Positions 1 to 9,204 of a stretch of 64,000 nucleotides of DNA are shown one piece after another. The stretch lies in contig NZ_JAINUY010000003.1 of assembly GCF_020026915.1 (NCBI RefSeq), positions 372,001 through 436,000 on the forward strand, given 5' to 3'. Position numbers and translations under genes: made by a program. The notes beneath the pieces were generated by a model, which worked only from the letters and a program-made list of their open reading frames with translations, had not been told where the DNA came from and did not search any database. Numbering within the stretch: position 1 is the stretch's first letter; every line of letters starts with the position of its first letter. The stretch comes from Flavobacterium potami. Lineage in GTDB: Bacteria > Bacteroidota > Bacteroidia > Flavobacteriales > Flavobacteriaceae.

Positions 1-1280
1 TTGTATTTTGTAAATTTAAATTCCCCTGCAGTCAAAGGTCCGCTGTACGTATAGACACTGCCGTTTTTAGTCATCGGAAGCAGTGATCCCATATTCCATC
101 CATTTGGTGTGGCACTGCCGATCAGATAAACTTCAACAGGGGTAATCTTGATAACGTTTGTGCTTATATCAAGTGTAATTTTGTATCTTCCTGCAGTTTG
201 CGTCGTAACCTGCCATGAATTATCAACATCACAGCCTGAATTTTGTGCTACTCCAGTTTCTGTTAATACTTGATTATTTACCAGAGGTCTGAACCATTCT
301 CCGCACCAATTGCCTTTTGCACCAGCAAGTATCTTAAAATTTCCTGGAATTAAAGTAGCTTCATATGTGAAAATAAAAGGATTATCTGTTACGGTAAAAG
401 CTTCAGGAGTATCGATATTCCATCCACTTGGACTTGCATCGCCAACAATCCATAATTGTGTAAAAGCAGGACTACTTTGTTCTTCAATTACAATCGTTAA
501 TTTTAAGATGTTAACTGTAATTTTGTACAATCCCGCTTTGGTAATTTCCCATTGAAGATCAGAACCGCTTCCACCCGAATTATAAACTAACTTGCCAGCA
601 TCTGCACCGTCTTTTGTGTAAAAATCCTGACAAAAGCAAGAATCGGTATTTACTGCAAACTTAAATTTTCCTTTGCTTAATTGTCCAGAATATACAAAAA
701 CCACAGGATTAGCTGTCTGCGCGGTCAAAGCCGAAGCTTTTGTAATATCCCATCCATTTGGCGAGGCATCACCAACCATAAATAATTCAGTTGATAATGG
801 TTTGTAAGGTGTTAAATTAAAATCGACTACTGAAGTTTGCGGCGCTACACCCTTATCGCCAAAAGTTGCTGTAATCCTAGCCTGCAAAGCAATCGCTTTG
901 CCTGCCTCTCCGTTGAAAGTAGTAAGCAGTATCGAATTTAATGTTGCCACATTGATATCAAAGTCGTATCTGTTTTTTCCAAAATCATATTCGACCGCAT
1001 TAGCGAAATTATTCTCTTTCTTATCAATTTCCAGTTTATATGAAATCGAAGCGCCTGTTCCCTTGTTATCGCCTGTACTCCACTTAAAACTGAATTTTTG
1101 CTGAAACATGCTTTGGTCCAAAACCATGTCGGTACTGCTCAACGTCAGCTTTAACACATCAGCACTAAAATTTTTAGCCTGAAGATCATCATTGCTGCAG
1201 CTTGACAAAGCTGCAGATAAAAACAACAAGAAAACAATCGCGCATCTTGTCCAAACTATATAATTTTTATTTTTTTTCAT
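1..1280 (-). CDS. SusE/SusF-like outer-membrane starch-binding lipoprotein (3' end outside window)
   Basis: Reading from the ATG at 1280, the frame stays open to the window edge, so the C-terminus is missing. It opens with a lipoprotein signal ending in a lipobox (LSSC followed by SNDD), which predicts lipid anchoring at the outer membrane. After a SusE-type N-terminal domain there are at least three modules beginning with patterns such as LFMVGDASPNGWD, LWIVGDASPSGWN and VYLIGSATPNGWN, as in the starch-binding modules of SusE/SusF. It follows the SusD gene by about 12 bp and is probably the last or next-to-last gene of the susCD operon. Expected role: surface glycan binding that assists the SusCD importer. 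The family is clear; the exact ligand is inferred. Confidence 0.88.
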   Translation of the reverse strand, partial: MKKNKNYIVWTRCAIVFLLFLSAALSSCSNDDLQAKNFSADVLKLTLSSTDMVLDQSMFQQKFSFKWSTGDNKGTGASISYKLEIDKKENNFANAVEYDFGKNRYDFDINVATLNSILLTTFNGEAGKAIALQARITATFGDKGVAPQTSVVDFNLTPYKPLSTELFMVGDASPNGWDITKASALTAQTANPVVFVYSGQLSKGKFKFAVNTDSCFCQDFYTKDGADAGKLVYNSGGSGSDLQWEITKAGLYKITVNILKLTIVIEEQSSPAFTQLWIVGDASPSGWNIDTPEAFTVTDNPFIFTYEATLIPGNFKILAGAKGNWCGEWFRPLVNNQVLTETGVAQNSGCDVDNSWQVTTQTAGRYKITLDISTNVIKITPVEVYLIGSATPNGWNMGSLLPMTKNGSVYTYSGPLTAGEFKFTKY

Positions 1281-1292
1281 AGCACTTCAATT

Positions 1293-2777
1293 TTAGTAGC
1301 CTGGATTTTGGCTTAAATTAGGATTTCTGTCACGCTCAATTTGCGGTATTGGAAGAAGCAAATGATGCTGATCCGCATTTGTTTTACCAATAGAATGAAG
1401 AAAATCCAATCCGTACTGTCCATTTTCCACTCTTATAAGGTCAAACCATCTTTGCCCTTCAAATGCTAATTCTATTCTCCTCTCATGCAGAACCGCATCT
1501 CTAAATGCAGCTTTACCAAGTCCAGTATTAATGTTAGCCAAACCTGCACGTCTGCGCACCAGATTAAGCGGTGTTTCTGCCTGTGAAGTATTCCCTAATT
1601 CATTAAGAGCCTCTGCTTTCATTAATAAAACATCAGAATAGCGAAGCACAGGGAAATTCAGCGGGCTGTTATCATAAGAAGGTGAAATGCTTAGCGGTAC
1701 TAAAAACTTTCTTAAATTATATCCTGTCAAGGAATAGGAAGCACTGTAAGGGATTCCCGCAAAATCAGGGCATCCCTGATACAATACCGTTTTATCCTTA
1801 CGAAGATCGCCATTCTCATAACTGTTAAAAAACTCCTGAGTTGGCTGGCTCCATCCGTAAGCTCCTGCTACCATATTAGAACTTCTTGGCCCTGTAAAAG
1901 TACTTGCCCATGAAGCCTGATTTTCATTACTCCAAAAATCATATCCTGCATTGGCAGCATATTGAACTTCAAAAAGAGATTCCTTAGAATTTTCAGTTTC
2001 AGTCCTGAAATTGTCGCTGTAATCTGCATTCAATCCATATCCCATTGTTTCCAGTTTTGTCGTTAGATCGACAACCTGCTGCCAATTGCTTAATGTAAGA
2101 TTTACTTTAGCCAATAAACCAATTGCAGATCCTTTACTTGCACGCCCTTTATCTCCCTCTGACATTTCCTGCTTGGTAGGAAGCATGGCAACAGCTTTTT
2201 CCAAATCACTTAATATCAAAGCATATACTTTATCTTTTGATGTACGTGATGGATAAAGATCGCTGTTTGAATTTTGAGGCTCAGTAATTAATGGAACATC
2301 GCCAAAAAAACGAACTAAAATAAAATAATACTGTGCTCTTAAAAAGTACGCCTCGCCTAAACATCTATTTTTAACTGATTCGTCAATATTTAGCTTTGGT
2401 CCGACTGATAAAACAATATTTGATCTCAATATTCCTGGCCATGGTCCACGCCATAAGTCCAAGACCCCTTCGTTACTTGGAGTTGTAACAAAATTAGATA
2501 AGTTCGTGGTTTCAATTCCATCTTCACCTCCGCCGGCACCAACAATGCTGTTGCCTGCAAATATATCACTGGTCCACATTCTGAAATTATATAGTTTTGG
2601 CCATTGCAATGGCTGATAAGCACCGTTAACCATTGTGATTAATTCCTCAGCATTGGTAGGATAATTTCCGGTATTGATAGTATCTGGCTGCGTTTTGTCT
2701 AAAAAATCATCACTGCACTGCACCATTACAAATGATAGCATTACCATTAAGCCTATTTTTATGTGTTTCATTTTCAT
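1293..2777 (-). CDS. SusD/RagB family surface glycan-binding lipoprotein
   Basis: About 494 aa. The frame is open further upstream, to 2843, but that would overlap the end of susC. The ATG at 2777 (or 2771) gives a proper lipoprotein signal, MKMKHIKIGLMVMLSF, with lipobox VQC, and starts 4 bp after the susC stop. Typical RagB/SusD features are the N-terminal DDFLDKTQP, a central helical TPR-like region (CLGEAYFLRAQYYFILVRFFGDVPL) and the C-terminal ELAFEGQRWFDLIR plus LLLPIPQIERDRNPNLSQNPGY. The protein should act as the lid over the SusC channel and pass oligosaccharides to it. Translational coupling with susC is likely. Confidence 0.93.
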   Translation of the reverse strand: MKMKHIKIGLMVMLSFVMVQCSDDFLDKTQPDTINTGNYPTNAEELITMVNGAYQPLQWPKLYNFRMWTSDIFAGNSIVGAGGGEDGIETTNLSNFVTTPSNEGVLDLWRGPWPGILRSNIVLSVGPKLNIDESVKNRCLGEAYFLRAQYYFILVRFFGDVPLITEPQNSNSDLYPSRTSKDKVYALILSDLEKAVAMLPTKQEMSEGDKGRASKGSAIGLLAKVNLTLSNWQQVVDLTTKLETMGYGLNADYSDNFRTETENSKESLFEVQYAANAGYDFWSNENQASWASTFTGPRSSNMVAGAYGWSQPTQEFFNSYENGDLRKDKTVLYQGCPDFAGIPYSASYSLTGYNLRKFLVPLSISPSYDNSPLNFPVLRYSDVLLMKAEALNELGNTSQAETPLNLVRRRAGLANINTGLGKAAFRDAVLHERRIELAFEGQRWFDLIRVENGQYGLDFLHSIGKTNADQHHLLLPIPQIERDRNPNLSQNPGY

Positions 2778-2781
2778 AATT

Positions 2782-5700
2782 TTAAAATCCAAGATTAAGT
2801 CCAATAGAGTAATTTGTTGTAACCGGGTATACGCTATTATCAATACCGTTTACCGAAACTTCAGGGTCAAATCCTTTGTAGTTTGTAAAAGTCAAAACAT
2901 TCTGCGCTGAGAAGTATAATCGAATTGATGAAAATACATTGTTAAATACGCTCTCTGGAAAATTATAGCTCAAACTCACATTTTTTAATCGCAGATATGA
3001 ACCATCTTCTACAAACCTGTCAGAAACTCTGGCATTGCTGTTAGGGTCACCATACACTGCTCTTGGCATACTATTACTCGTTCCAATGCCTGTCCATCTT
3101 CCTAAAGTTGCCGCTGTCTGATTATTTGCAACAGACATAGATTCTGTATACATACGATTGGCATTGTAGATGTCATTTCCGTATACTCCTTGAAAATAAA
3201 CTGTTAAGTCAAAATTCTTGTAAGAAAATGTATTATTAAGCGAATAGGTGAATTTTGGATTAGGATTGCCTAAAAACGTTCTGTCTTTATCGTTAATGAT
3301 TCCATCATTATTAAGATCCTTGAATCTTACATCTCCAGGCGCAGTACTTGTTGCCGTATTAGAACCAGGCATCTGCACTGCATGATTATTTACATCAGTC
3401 TGTGTTTGAAAAATACCGTCAGTTACATACCCATAAAAAACGTTTACAGGGTATCCTGCCTGAATTAGGGAAATGGTACTGTTCAATCCTGTGCTTCCAG
3501 TTATAATTGGCGTATCACCGTTTATACTGTCAACTTTGTTTTTGTTGTAAGAAAAAACAGCATCTGAAGACCACTTGAATTCATGAACCAGATTTTTTGT
3601 TGATAATGACAATTCAATACCTTTGTTTTGAATTTTCCCAGCGTTTATTGATGGTACATAAATATCTGAATATCCTGAAGTTACAGGTACAGACATCGGG
3701 ACTAACATATCATTGGTGTTTTTCACATAGGCATCAAAAGTTAAATTGATTCTGCTATCGAAGAATGACGCATCCAGACCAACATTAAACTGTTCCTGAC
3801 CTTCCCATTTTACATTTGTATTCGGAAGTACAGTAGGAACAACTGCGCTTACATAATTGTTATTAAAATTATACATAACCGTATTGTACGATGAAGAAAA
3901 TGCATAATTTCCAATATCCTGATTTCCGGTAATACCATAACCAACTCTTAATTTCAAATCGTTGATAGCTGTTACTTTCTCCATAAATTTCTCTGATGAG
4001 ATCCTCCAGGATAAAGCACCTGATGGAAACCATCCCCATTTATTTCCTTCACCAAAACGAGAAGATCCATCCCTTCTAATTGTACCGGTTACATAATACT
4101 TGCCATCATAGTCATAATTCACCCTTGCCAAATATGACATAATTGCCCATTCAGAAGCATTACCTCCTACTGTCGGCTGTAATGTACCATTGTCTATCTG
4201 CTGTGTTTCATCACTCGCAAATTTCTGAATAGAGCCGTTTAAGAAATCATACTTATTAGACTGCGAACTGCTTCCCACAACTGCATTTACATTATGTGCG
4301 CCAAAATGAGCATCATACGTCAGCGTGTTATCCCATAAAACTGTAATACTTCTATTTGTTCCTTGTGATAGATATGAATTGGTCTGAACATTAGAGCCCC
4401 ATGAATATTTTGGCGACCAGGTTCTGTCAAACCAGAAGTTGGCTTCAACCCCACCTAAAGACTTAAACACTAAGTTTTTCAGCAAATTGATTTCTGCGAA
4501 AAGGTTCCCTTGAAGATTATATCCTTTTGTTGATCTTTCGACAGTTGTGGCTTTTCCGATTGGATTTGTAATATCTCCATAATAAAGAGGGTTTCCTGTA
4601 GGTCCGGTAAAATTTCCATTTTCATCATATATTGGCTGGGTAGGATTTGCTAATAACGTGTTACGGATATCATATGCACCGCTTTCTTTTATATCGTGTG
4701 CAATTTTAACACTGTTTCCAAATTTTACTTTGCTGGTCACTTTAGTATCAGAATTAAACTGCACAATGAATCTTTCATAATCAGTATTTAAAACGATACC
4801 TTTTTGGTTAAAATAATTAGCAGAAACATAGATATTGGATTTTTTTGTTTTATTCCCATAAGATAAAGTATAGCTGGACATCATCTCTGGATTGAATAAT
4901 GTTCCAACCCAGTCGGTTCCTGTTCCCAAAGAAGCGGGATTTGTCCATAATGGATTAGGATTAAGTCCTCCATTAGTCATCATATCATTATTTAACGATG
5001 CGTATTGTGAAGCATTCAGCATCTTTACCACATTTGAAGCATTTTGCACTCCCGTAAAAGTATCGAAAGTCAAAGTTGAACCTTCTTTTGTCCCGCCTCT
5101 TTTAGTAGTTACAATCACAACTCCATTTGCTCCCCTGGAACCATAAATTGCTGTAGAAGAAGCATCTTTAAGCACGCTGATCGATTCTACATCATTCATA
5201 TTAACTTGGTTAAGTCCTCCATTCAAAGGCATTCCGTCAACTACGATTAGAGGGTTATTATTAGCAATGGTTCCTGTTCCCCTCACTCTAAAAGTGACGT
5301 TAGATCCCGGTTCTCCGCTCGAAATGACCTGCACACCGGCAGCCCTTCCCTGCATGGCCTCGCCAATATTGGCAACAGGCTGATTTTTCGTTTTGGCTAC
5401 ATCGATTGAAGCAACAGCCCCAGTTAAATCTCTAGCTTTGGCTTTTCCGTATCCGATTACTACAATATCTGTCAGCGATACTGCTTCCGGTACCAACTGA
5501 ATCTCCAAATTTGTACCTGCTGCAGAAATTTCTTTGTTGGAGTATCCAATATATGATATTACTAAAACAGCATCGGAAGTATTTACCTTAATAGAAAATT
5601 TTCCGTCGAAATCTGTAGTAGTACTTGATGCGGTTCCTTTTATTGTTACCGTCGCACCAGGTAAAGGCTCATGCTTTTCATTATATACGGTTCCTGTAAT

Positions 5701-5853
5701 TGTCTTTTGCGCACTTTTAATTGCAGGACCTTCCTGCTGTTTTGCAACGGCAAAAGCGCTATTGCTGCCACAAAGTGCTGCCAGCATAAAAAGTACAAGG
5801 ATAAAATCTTTGATGGATGTCCTACGAACATCAATTTCATGACATGATCTCAT
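2782..5853 (-). CDS. SusC/RagA family TonB-dependent outer-membrane transporter
   Basis: 1023 aa, normal length for SusC. After a signal-like segment (residues ~14-37) comes a carboxypeptidase-like regulatory domain (TGTVYNEKHEPLPGATVTIKG, ~50-125). Next is the plug domain with SVLKDASSTAIYGSRGANGVVIV (~225-255), then a long beta-barrel ending in an aromatic residue (YSIGLNLGF), as outer-membrane barrels do. It imports oligosaccharides with energy from TonB. It is the first gene of a susC-susD-susE operon, with about 460 bp of upstream DNA that includes a motif shared with the nearby glycosidase gene. SusC family membership is certain; the substrate is inferred from the neighbours to be an alpha-glucan. 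Confidence 0.95.
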   Translation of the reverse strand: MRSCHEIDVRRTSIKDFILVLFMLAALCGSNSAFAVAKQQEGPAIKSAQKTITGTVYNEKHEPLPGATVTIKGTASSTTTDFDGKFSIKVNTSDAVLVISYIGYSNKEISAAGTNLEIQLVPEAVSLTDIVVIGYGKAKARDLTGAVASIDVAKTKNQPVANIGEAMQGRAAGVQVISSGEPGSNVTFRVRGTGTIANNNPLIVVDGMPLNGGLNQVNMNDVESISVLKDASSTAIYGSRGANGVVIVTTKRGGTKEGSTLTFDTFTGVQNASNVVKMLNASQYASLNNDMMTNGGLNPNPLWTNPASLGTGTDWVGTLFNPEMMSSYTLSYGNKTKKSNIYVSANYFNQKGIVLNTDYERFIVQFNSDTKVTSKVKFGNSVKIAHDIKESGAYDIRNTLLANPTQPIYDENGNFTGPTGNPLYYGDITNPIGKATTVERSTKGYNLQGNLFAEINLLKNLVFKSLGGVEANFWFDRTWSPKYSWGSNVQTNSYLSQGTNRSITVLWDNTLTYDAHFGAHNVNAVVGSSSQSNKYDFLNGSIQKFASDETQQIDNGTLQPTVGGNASEWAIMSYLARVNYDYDGKYYVTGTIRRDGSSRFGEGNKWGWFPSGALSWRISSEKFMEKVTAINDLKLRVGYGITGNQDIGNYAFSSSYNTVMYNFNNNYVSAVVPTVLPNTNVKWEGQEQFNVGLDASFFDSRINLTFDAYVKNTNDMLVPMSVPVTSGYSDIYVPSINAGKIQNKGIELSLSTKNLVHEFKWSSDAVFSYNKNKVDSINGDTPIITGSTGLNSTISLIQAGYPVNVFYGYVTDGIFQTQTDVNNHAVQMPGSNTATSTAPGDVRFKDLNNDGIINDKDRTFLGNPNPKFTYSLNNTFSYKNFDLTVYFQGVYGNDIYNANRMYTESMSVANNQTAATLGRWTGIGTSNSMPRAVYGDPNSNARVSDRFVEDGSYLRLKNVSLSYNFPESVFNNVFSSIRLYFSAQNVLTFTNYKGFDPEVSVNGIDNSVYPVTTNYSIGLNLGF

Positions 5854-5867
5854 TTATTTTTTTGTTT

Positions 5868-5876
5868 GGTTAGTAA
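5868..5876. promoter_or_regulatory. Leader element GGTTAGTAA (minus-strand TTACTAACC) upstream of susC
   Basis: GGTTAGTAA occurs 15 bp in front of the susC start. It recurs twice in the leader of the glycosidase gene, at 12739-12747 and 12820-12829. In mRNA sense it reads TTACTAACC, within a CA-rich stretch just before the ATG. It could be a post-transcriptional leader element or ribosome-binding context; its function is unknown. Confidence 0.35.
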
Positions 5877-6052
5877 ATCGTTAGTGTTAGTTTTTTGAAG
5901 TAAGATTGGTTTTTCTATAATCCCGATTTGTTACATATTTTTAATTAATAATTCACGTGTTTTAAAAGGCCTTTAAAAAACTACGAAATCCAATAATACA
6001 TTCGGATCAAAGCAAAGGAACAAAAAAACACATGCGAAAAATGCATGTATGC

Positions 6053-6067
6053 AAAACGTATAGAAAA
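6053..6067 (-). promoter_or_regulatory. 15-bp motif shared by the susC and glycosidase upstream regions (site 1)
   Basis: The minus strand reads TTTTCTATACGTTTT here, about 200 bp upstream of susC. The identical 15-mer lies at 12973-12987, about 250 bp upstream of the GH27-like gene. Both copies are preceded on the minus strand by GGTATATA about 45 bp earlier. Such sharing suggests a binding site for the SusR-like regulator encoded between the two units, or a common promoter: TACGTTTT resembles the Bacteroidota -7 box TAnnTTTG with one mismatch. No experimental support. Confidence 0.5.
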
Positions 6068-6270
6068 AACAAGCAATAAAGTGGATTAAAAAAACCATAT
6101 ATACCTAATAAATAGACTTTTAAACAAAAACAAACAGTAATAATTATATAGATTTTAATATTTAAAACAATAAGAATTCAAGCATAAAAAAACATATTTT
6201 GCAATATTTTACTATAAAAAATATATTATTCTCATTGAGACAAACAAAATAAATGGGGCGCAGAAAAAAA

Positions 6271-6293
6271 ATCCCGCTGTTGAACAGCGGGAT
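6271..6293. terminator. Bidirectional intrinsic terminator between susC and the susR-like gene
   Basis: ATCCCGCTGT and ACAGCGGGAT form a perfect 10-bp stem around a TGA loop. It is flanked by an A-run on the left and a T-run on the right, so it can terminate in either orientation. It lies just past the stop of the SusR-like regulator (6316) and should end that transcript before the susC promoter region. The AT-rich stretch 5854-6262 holds no gene. Confidence 0.85.
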
Positions 6294-6315
6294 TTTTTGT
6301 TAAATATTTGATTAA

Positions 6316-8034
6316 TTAGGTAATTTTTACAGAAGTAATTTTCATCAATTTTTTATCAAAGCCTTCATTTTCGATTATGGACTTATTACGAACTTTAGTT
6401 TTATAGGCATAAATTGAATTGACTGAATAACCTAAAATTTGCGCAATTTTCTCATTGTGTTTGATCCCTAAACGGATCAAGGCAAAAATTCTCAGCTCTT
6501 TATTAAGAATCTGCCCTTCTTTTAGCTTTATCTGCTCCCCGGGTTTCATGAGCGAATTGAATTCAGTAATAAAATCTGGAAACAGATTGATAAAAGCTGT
6601 ATCAAAATTATTGAGCAGTTTATCCTTTTCCTTCTTCAAATCATATCTTGATATTCTGTATTTTGCTTTAGCATAATCTCCTGAATCAATATCCCTTTCT
6701 ATGTAAGATGTAAATTCATTAAACTTTTCAAAAATATCATCATATTCCGTAAAGAAAAAACCAATATATTCTTCATTAATCTTATTAGCTTCTGAAAGAC
6801 GATTGTTAATCAATTCAATTTGGCTGTTACGCGCCTTTATTTCTTCGTTTACAACAACAAGCTGTTTATTTACATTCTGCAGATCTGTATGCGCAACTGC
6901 AATTATCTTTTTTGCTTTTTGAATTTTCCTGAATTGCATAAAAGTAAGGATTAAAAAGCAGATTACAATTACTGAAAAAACAATTGCACCTATATATTGA
7001 TAGTAGAGCCTCTTTTTTTCTCTTTCAATATTCTGGACTATTTCTTCTTCAATGTGTGGCAGGATCGCTCCTACTTGTAGTTTTCTCTGCTGTGCCCCGT
7101 AAAAAACAGCATCATCATATGCTTTTTTCACTAGCGAAGATGCACTCTGCAGATTCTTTTTTCTAAACAAGAGCTCTGATAGCTTTATTATAGCCAGTGA
7201 TTCTTTTGTTGATATACGAATATCTGAAATAACGGCTTTGCTGTAATAATCAATTGCACGATCTACCCTGCCCGACTCATTGCAGATCTCCCCCAGCATA
7301 TAATTTAATAAGGCTTCATCCCTATCGCTAACGTCAGAATTAAGAAGGGAGAGAAAGCCTTTTTCAGCAGAAGCTAAATCACCATCCTTATATTCATTAA
7401 AAAATTTTAAAAATGAATTGAAAAAAGTGCCTTCATCTGTTAAATTTAAAGCCTTAATCCTGCACTTCTTAGCAAGCTGGTTATACTTTTTACTAAAGAT
7501 TGGAATACTGCTGTATTCTGCCATATCGCTATAGCATCTACCTAACAGACCATAATATAAAGATCCGTTTTCATTGTTTATCTCTTCGGGTTTAATCAAA
7601 AGCAGATAATCCAACCCTTCTTTATACATACCCGCAGAAACACTGATATTGGCCAAATTAATATTGGCCTTCATCAAATAAGATTTATCGTTAATTTTTT
7701 CTGATAGCCCTTTAATTTTTAAAGCATAATCAAAAGCAGAATCTCTTTTAAAAAGTACATACTGGTCAAAAAGCTGCTGGTTCAAATCTAATAACTTGTG
7801 GCGATCATCTTTAATCAGTTCAAGCTTATCTTTTAAGTCCTGAATGGTCTTTCTCTTGCTTTTATCATAGATGCTCGAGGAGTCTATTACCTGATCTAGC
7901 CTTTTTAACAACTGCTCGCTTTGTCCATAAAAACTGCTTGGATATAATAATAGAATCGAGACTAAAACCAAACTCAAGCAAAACCTCAGTTTAAAGCGTA
8001 GAAAAGATTTTTCTGTAAAAAATTGCTGAATCAT
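6316..8034 (-). CDS. SusR-like membrane-bound transcriptional regulator (TPR / DUF6377 type)
   Basis: 572 aa. An N-terminal hydrophobic segment (~16-37, [17 protein letters not shown]) is followed by helical TPR-like repeats (~40-330), a second transmembrane segment (~345-365, [19 protein letters not shown]), a coiled coil (~370-425) and a C-terminal helix-turn-helix region ([25 protein letters not shown]). This architecture is that of SusR-type regulators, where the periplasmic part senses an oligosaccharide and the cytoplasmic HTH activates sus genes. Its position between the susCDE operon and the glycosidase gene fits local control of both. Ligand and target sites are inferred; the shared 15-bp motif is a candidate target. 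Confidence 0.85.
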   Translation of the reverse strand: MIQQFFTEKSFLRFKLRFCLSLVLVSILLLYPSSFYGQSEQLLKRLDQVIDSSSIYDKSKRKTIQDLKDKLELIKDDRHKLLDLNQQLFDQYVLFKRDSAFDYALKIKGLSEKINDKSYLMKANINLANISVSAGMYKEGLDYLLLIKPEEINNENGSLYYGLLGRCYSDMAEYSSIPIFSKKYNQLAKKCRIKALNLTDEGTFFNSFLKFFNEYKDGDLASAEKGFLSLLNSDVSDRDEALLNYMLGEICNESGRVDRAIDYYSKAVISDIRISTKESLAIIKLSELLFRKKNLQSASSLVKKAYDDAVFYGAQQRKLQVGAILPHIEEEIVQNIEREKKRLYYQYIGAIVFSVIVICFLILTFMQFRKIQKAKKIIAVAHTDLQNVNKQLVVVNEEIKARNSQIELINNRLSEANKINEEYIGFFFTEYDDIFEKFNEFTSYIERDIDSGDYAKAKYRISRYDLKKEKDKLLNNFDTAFINLFPDFITEFNSLMKPGEQIKLKEGQILNKELRIFALIRLGIKHNEKIAQILGYSVNSIYAYKTKVRNKSIIENEGFDKKLMKITSVKIT

Positions 8035-8122
8035 ACTTTACATTAGTGATTTTAAATTATAAACATTTTTTATTCAGGCAACAAAAAGTTTACTGGCACA
8101 TCTAACATTCATACATATATTA

Positions 8123-8806
8123 CTAATCTAATTCTTTAATCATAATATTACGAAACCATACATTGTTTCCATGATCCTGCAAAGCAATTTTTCCTTTATT
8201 GAATGTGCCAAAATCCGGCCAATCTGCAAATTTGCTTCCCGATACGTTTTTTTTGAAATTATCATCCCAAAGAACAGTCTCTACCACTGTAACTCCATTA
8301 AGAATAAGTGTTAATTTTCCTTTCCTGCTGAGAATTTCGGCAGTATTCCATTCTCCAGCCTGTTTGACAGGCTCTGATCTGCTTTGAACCAAATCATACA
8401 AATCTCCTGCTCGATGCTTAAGGATTTTTGCGTCCGGATGGCCCTCATTATCTAAAATCTGCATTTCGAGTCCGGTACTATAAGTATTTTGGTATTCTAC
8501 AGGATTCTCATTTACATAAAAAATTATGCCGCTGTTCCCGTTCTGGGCTATTTTCCAATCCAATTTTAGATGAAAATCCCTGAATTCAGCATCCGTTACT
8601 AAGTCCCCGCCCTGACCATTGTTTGCTTCTTTTGAATCAAAATGCAATATGCCATCTGCCGCCTTCCATGCTTTTCCAGCCGATTTTTTTCCATAGGAAT
8701 GCCAGCCCTTTGTCGATTTGCCGTCAAAAAGGGGCTTGAAACTTTTCTGTGCCTGTATCGTTTGCAGTCCAAACAAAATAACTAATGAAACTATAATTTT
8801 TTTCAT
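8123..8806 (-). CDS. DUF1080 / 3-keto-disaccharide hydrolase-like exported protein
   Basis: 227 aa with a signal peptide (MKKIIVSLVILFGLQTIQAQ). The rest is a single DUF1080 jelly-roll domain, from FKPLFDGKSTKGWHSYG to GKIALQDHGNNVWFRNIMIKEL, with NSGIIFYVNE in the middle. DUF1080 proteins are concanavalin-like folds annotated as 3-keto-disaccharide hydrolases; many act on modified disaccharides or bind glycans in the periplasm or at the surface. It lies 88 bp upstream of the regulator gene, inside the utilisation locus, so a role in processing the imported sugar is likely. The exact substrate is unknown. Confidence 0.85.
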   Translation of the reverse strand: MKKIIVSLVILFGLQTIQAQKSFKPLFDGKSTKGWHSYGKKSAGKAWKAADGILHFDSKEANNGQGGDLVTDAEFRDFHLKLDWKIAQNGNSGIIFYVNENPVEYQNTYSTGLEMQILDNEGHPDAKILKHRAGDLYDLVQSRSEPVKQAGEWNTAEILSRKGKLTLILNGVTVVETVLWDDNFKKNVSGSKFADWPDFGTFNKGKIALQDHGNNVWFRNIMIKELD

Positions 8807-9155
8807 TTCAATATTTTTATTAATCAGTTAAAACTATTCTTATATTGTAACAGGCGGGAGAGAAACCAAATCTTTCAAAAAAGTAAAATTAAAATTTTAT
8901 TCTGCGCAAACAAGATATAGCCAATTATAAAATTTTCAGCCATTATTTATGTTTTTCCAATTACTGAAACAAAAGCCTGCTAATTCGAGATCAATGTGCT
9001 TTACAACCATATTCGTCTTTGCGTTTCTTTCACATGCAACTCCATCTAATTGTACTATTAAATAGATTGCTCGGCATTACTCTTTTAACTATAATCTATT
9101 TTGTTTATTTGCAACTTGTTATTTATAAAATACAGAAAAAAAGTAAAATAAAGCG

Positions 9156-9183
9156 AAAACCGCCCCAAGACAGCAGGCGGTTT
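9156..9183 (-). terminator. Terminator-like hairpin after the glycosidase gene
   Basis: AAAACCGCC and GGCGGTTT form a stem 21 bp past the stop of the minus-strand glycosidase gene. On the minus strand the downstream side is T-rich (TTTTCGCTTTATTTT) rather than a perfect T-run. No coding sequence is supported in 8807-9155, which must carry the promoter of the DUF1080 gene. Confidence 0.55.
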
Positions 9184-9204
9184 AAGGCTGTTATTAAAAT
9201 CATA

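Noticed and set aside
1..1280. Plus-strand open frames at 310-555 and 898-1104
   Set aside because: They lie opposite the SusE-like gene, which has a signal peptide and clear modules; the plus-strand translations show no family features.
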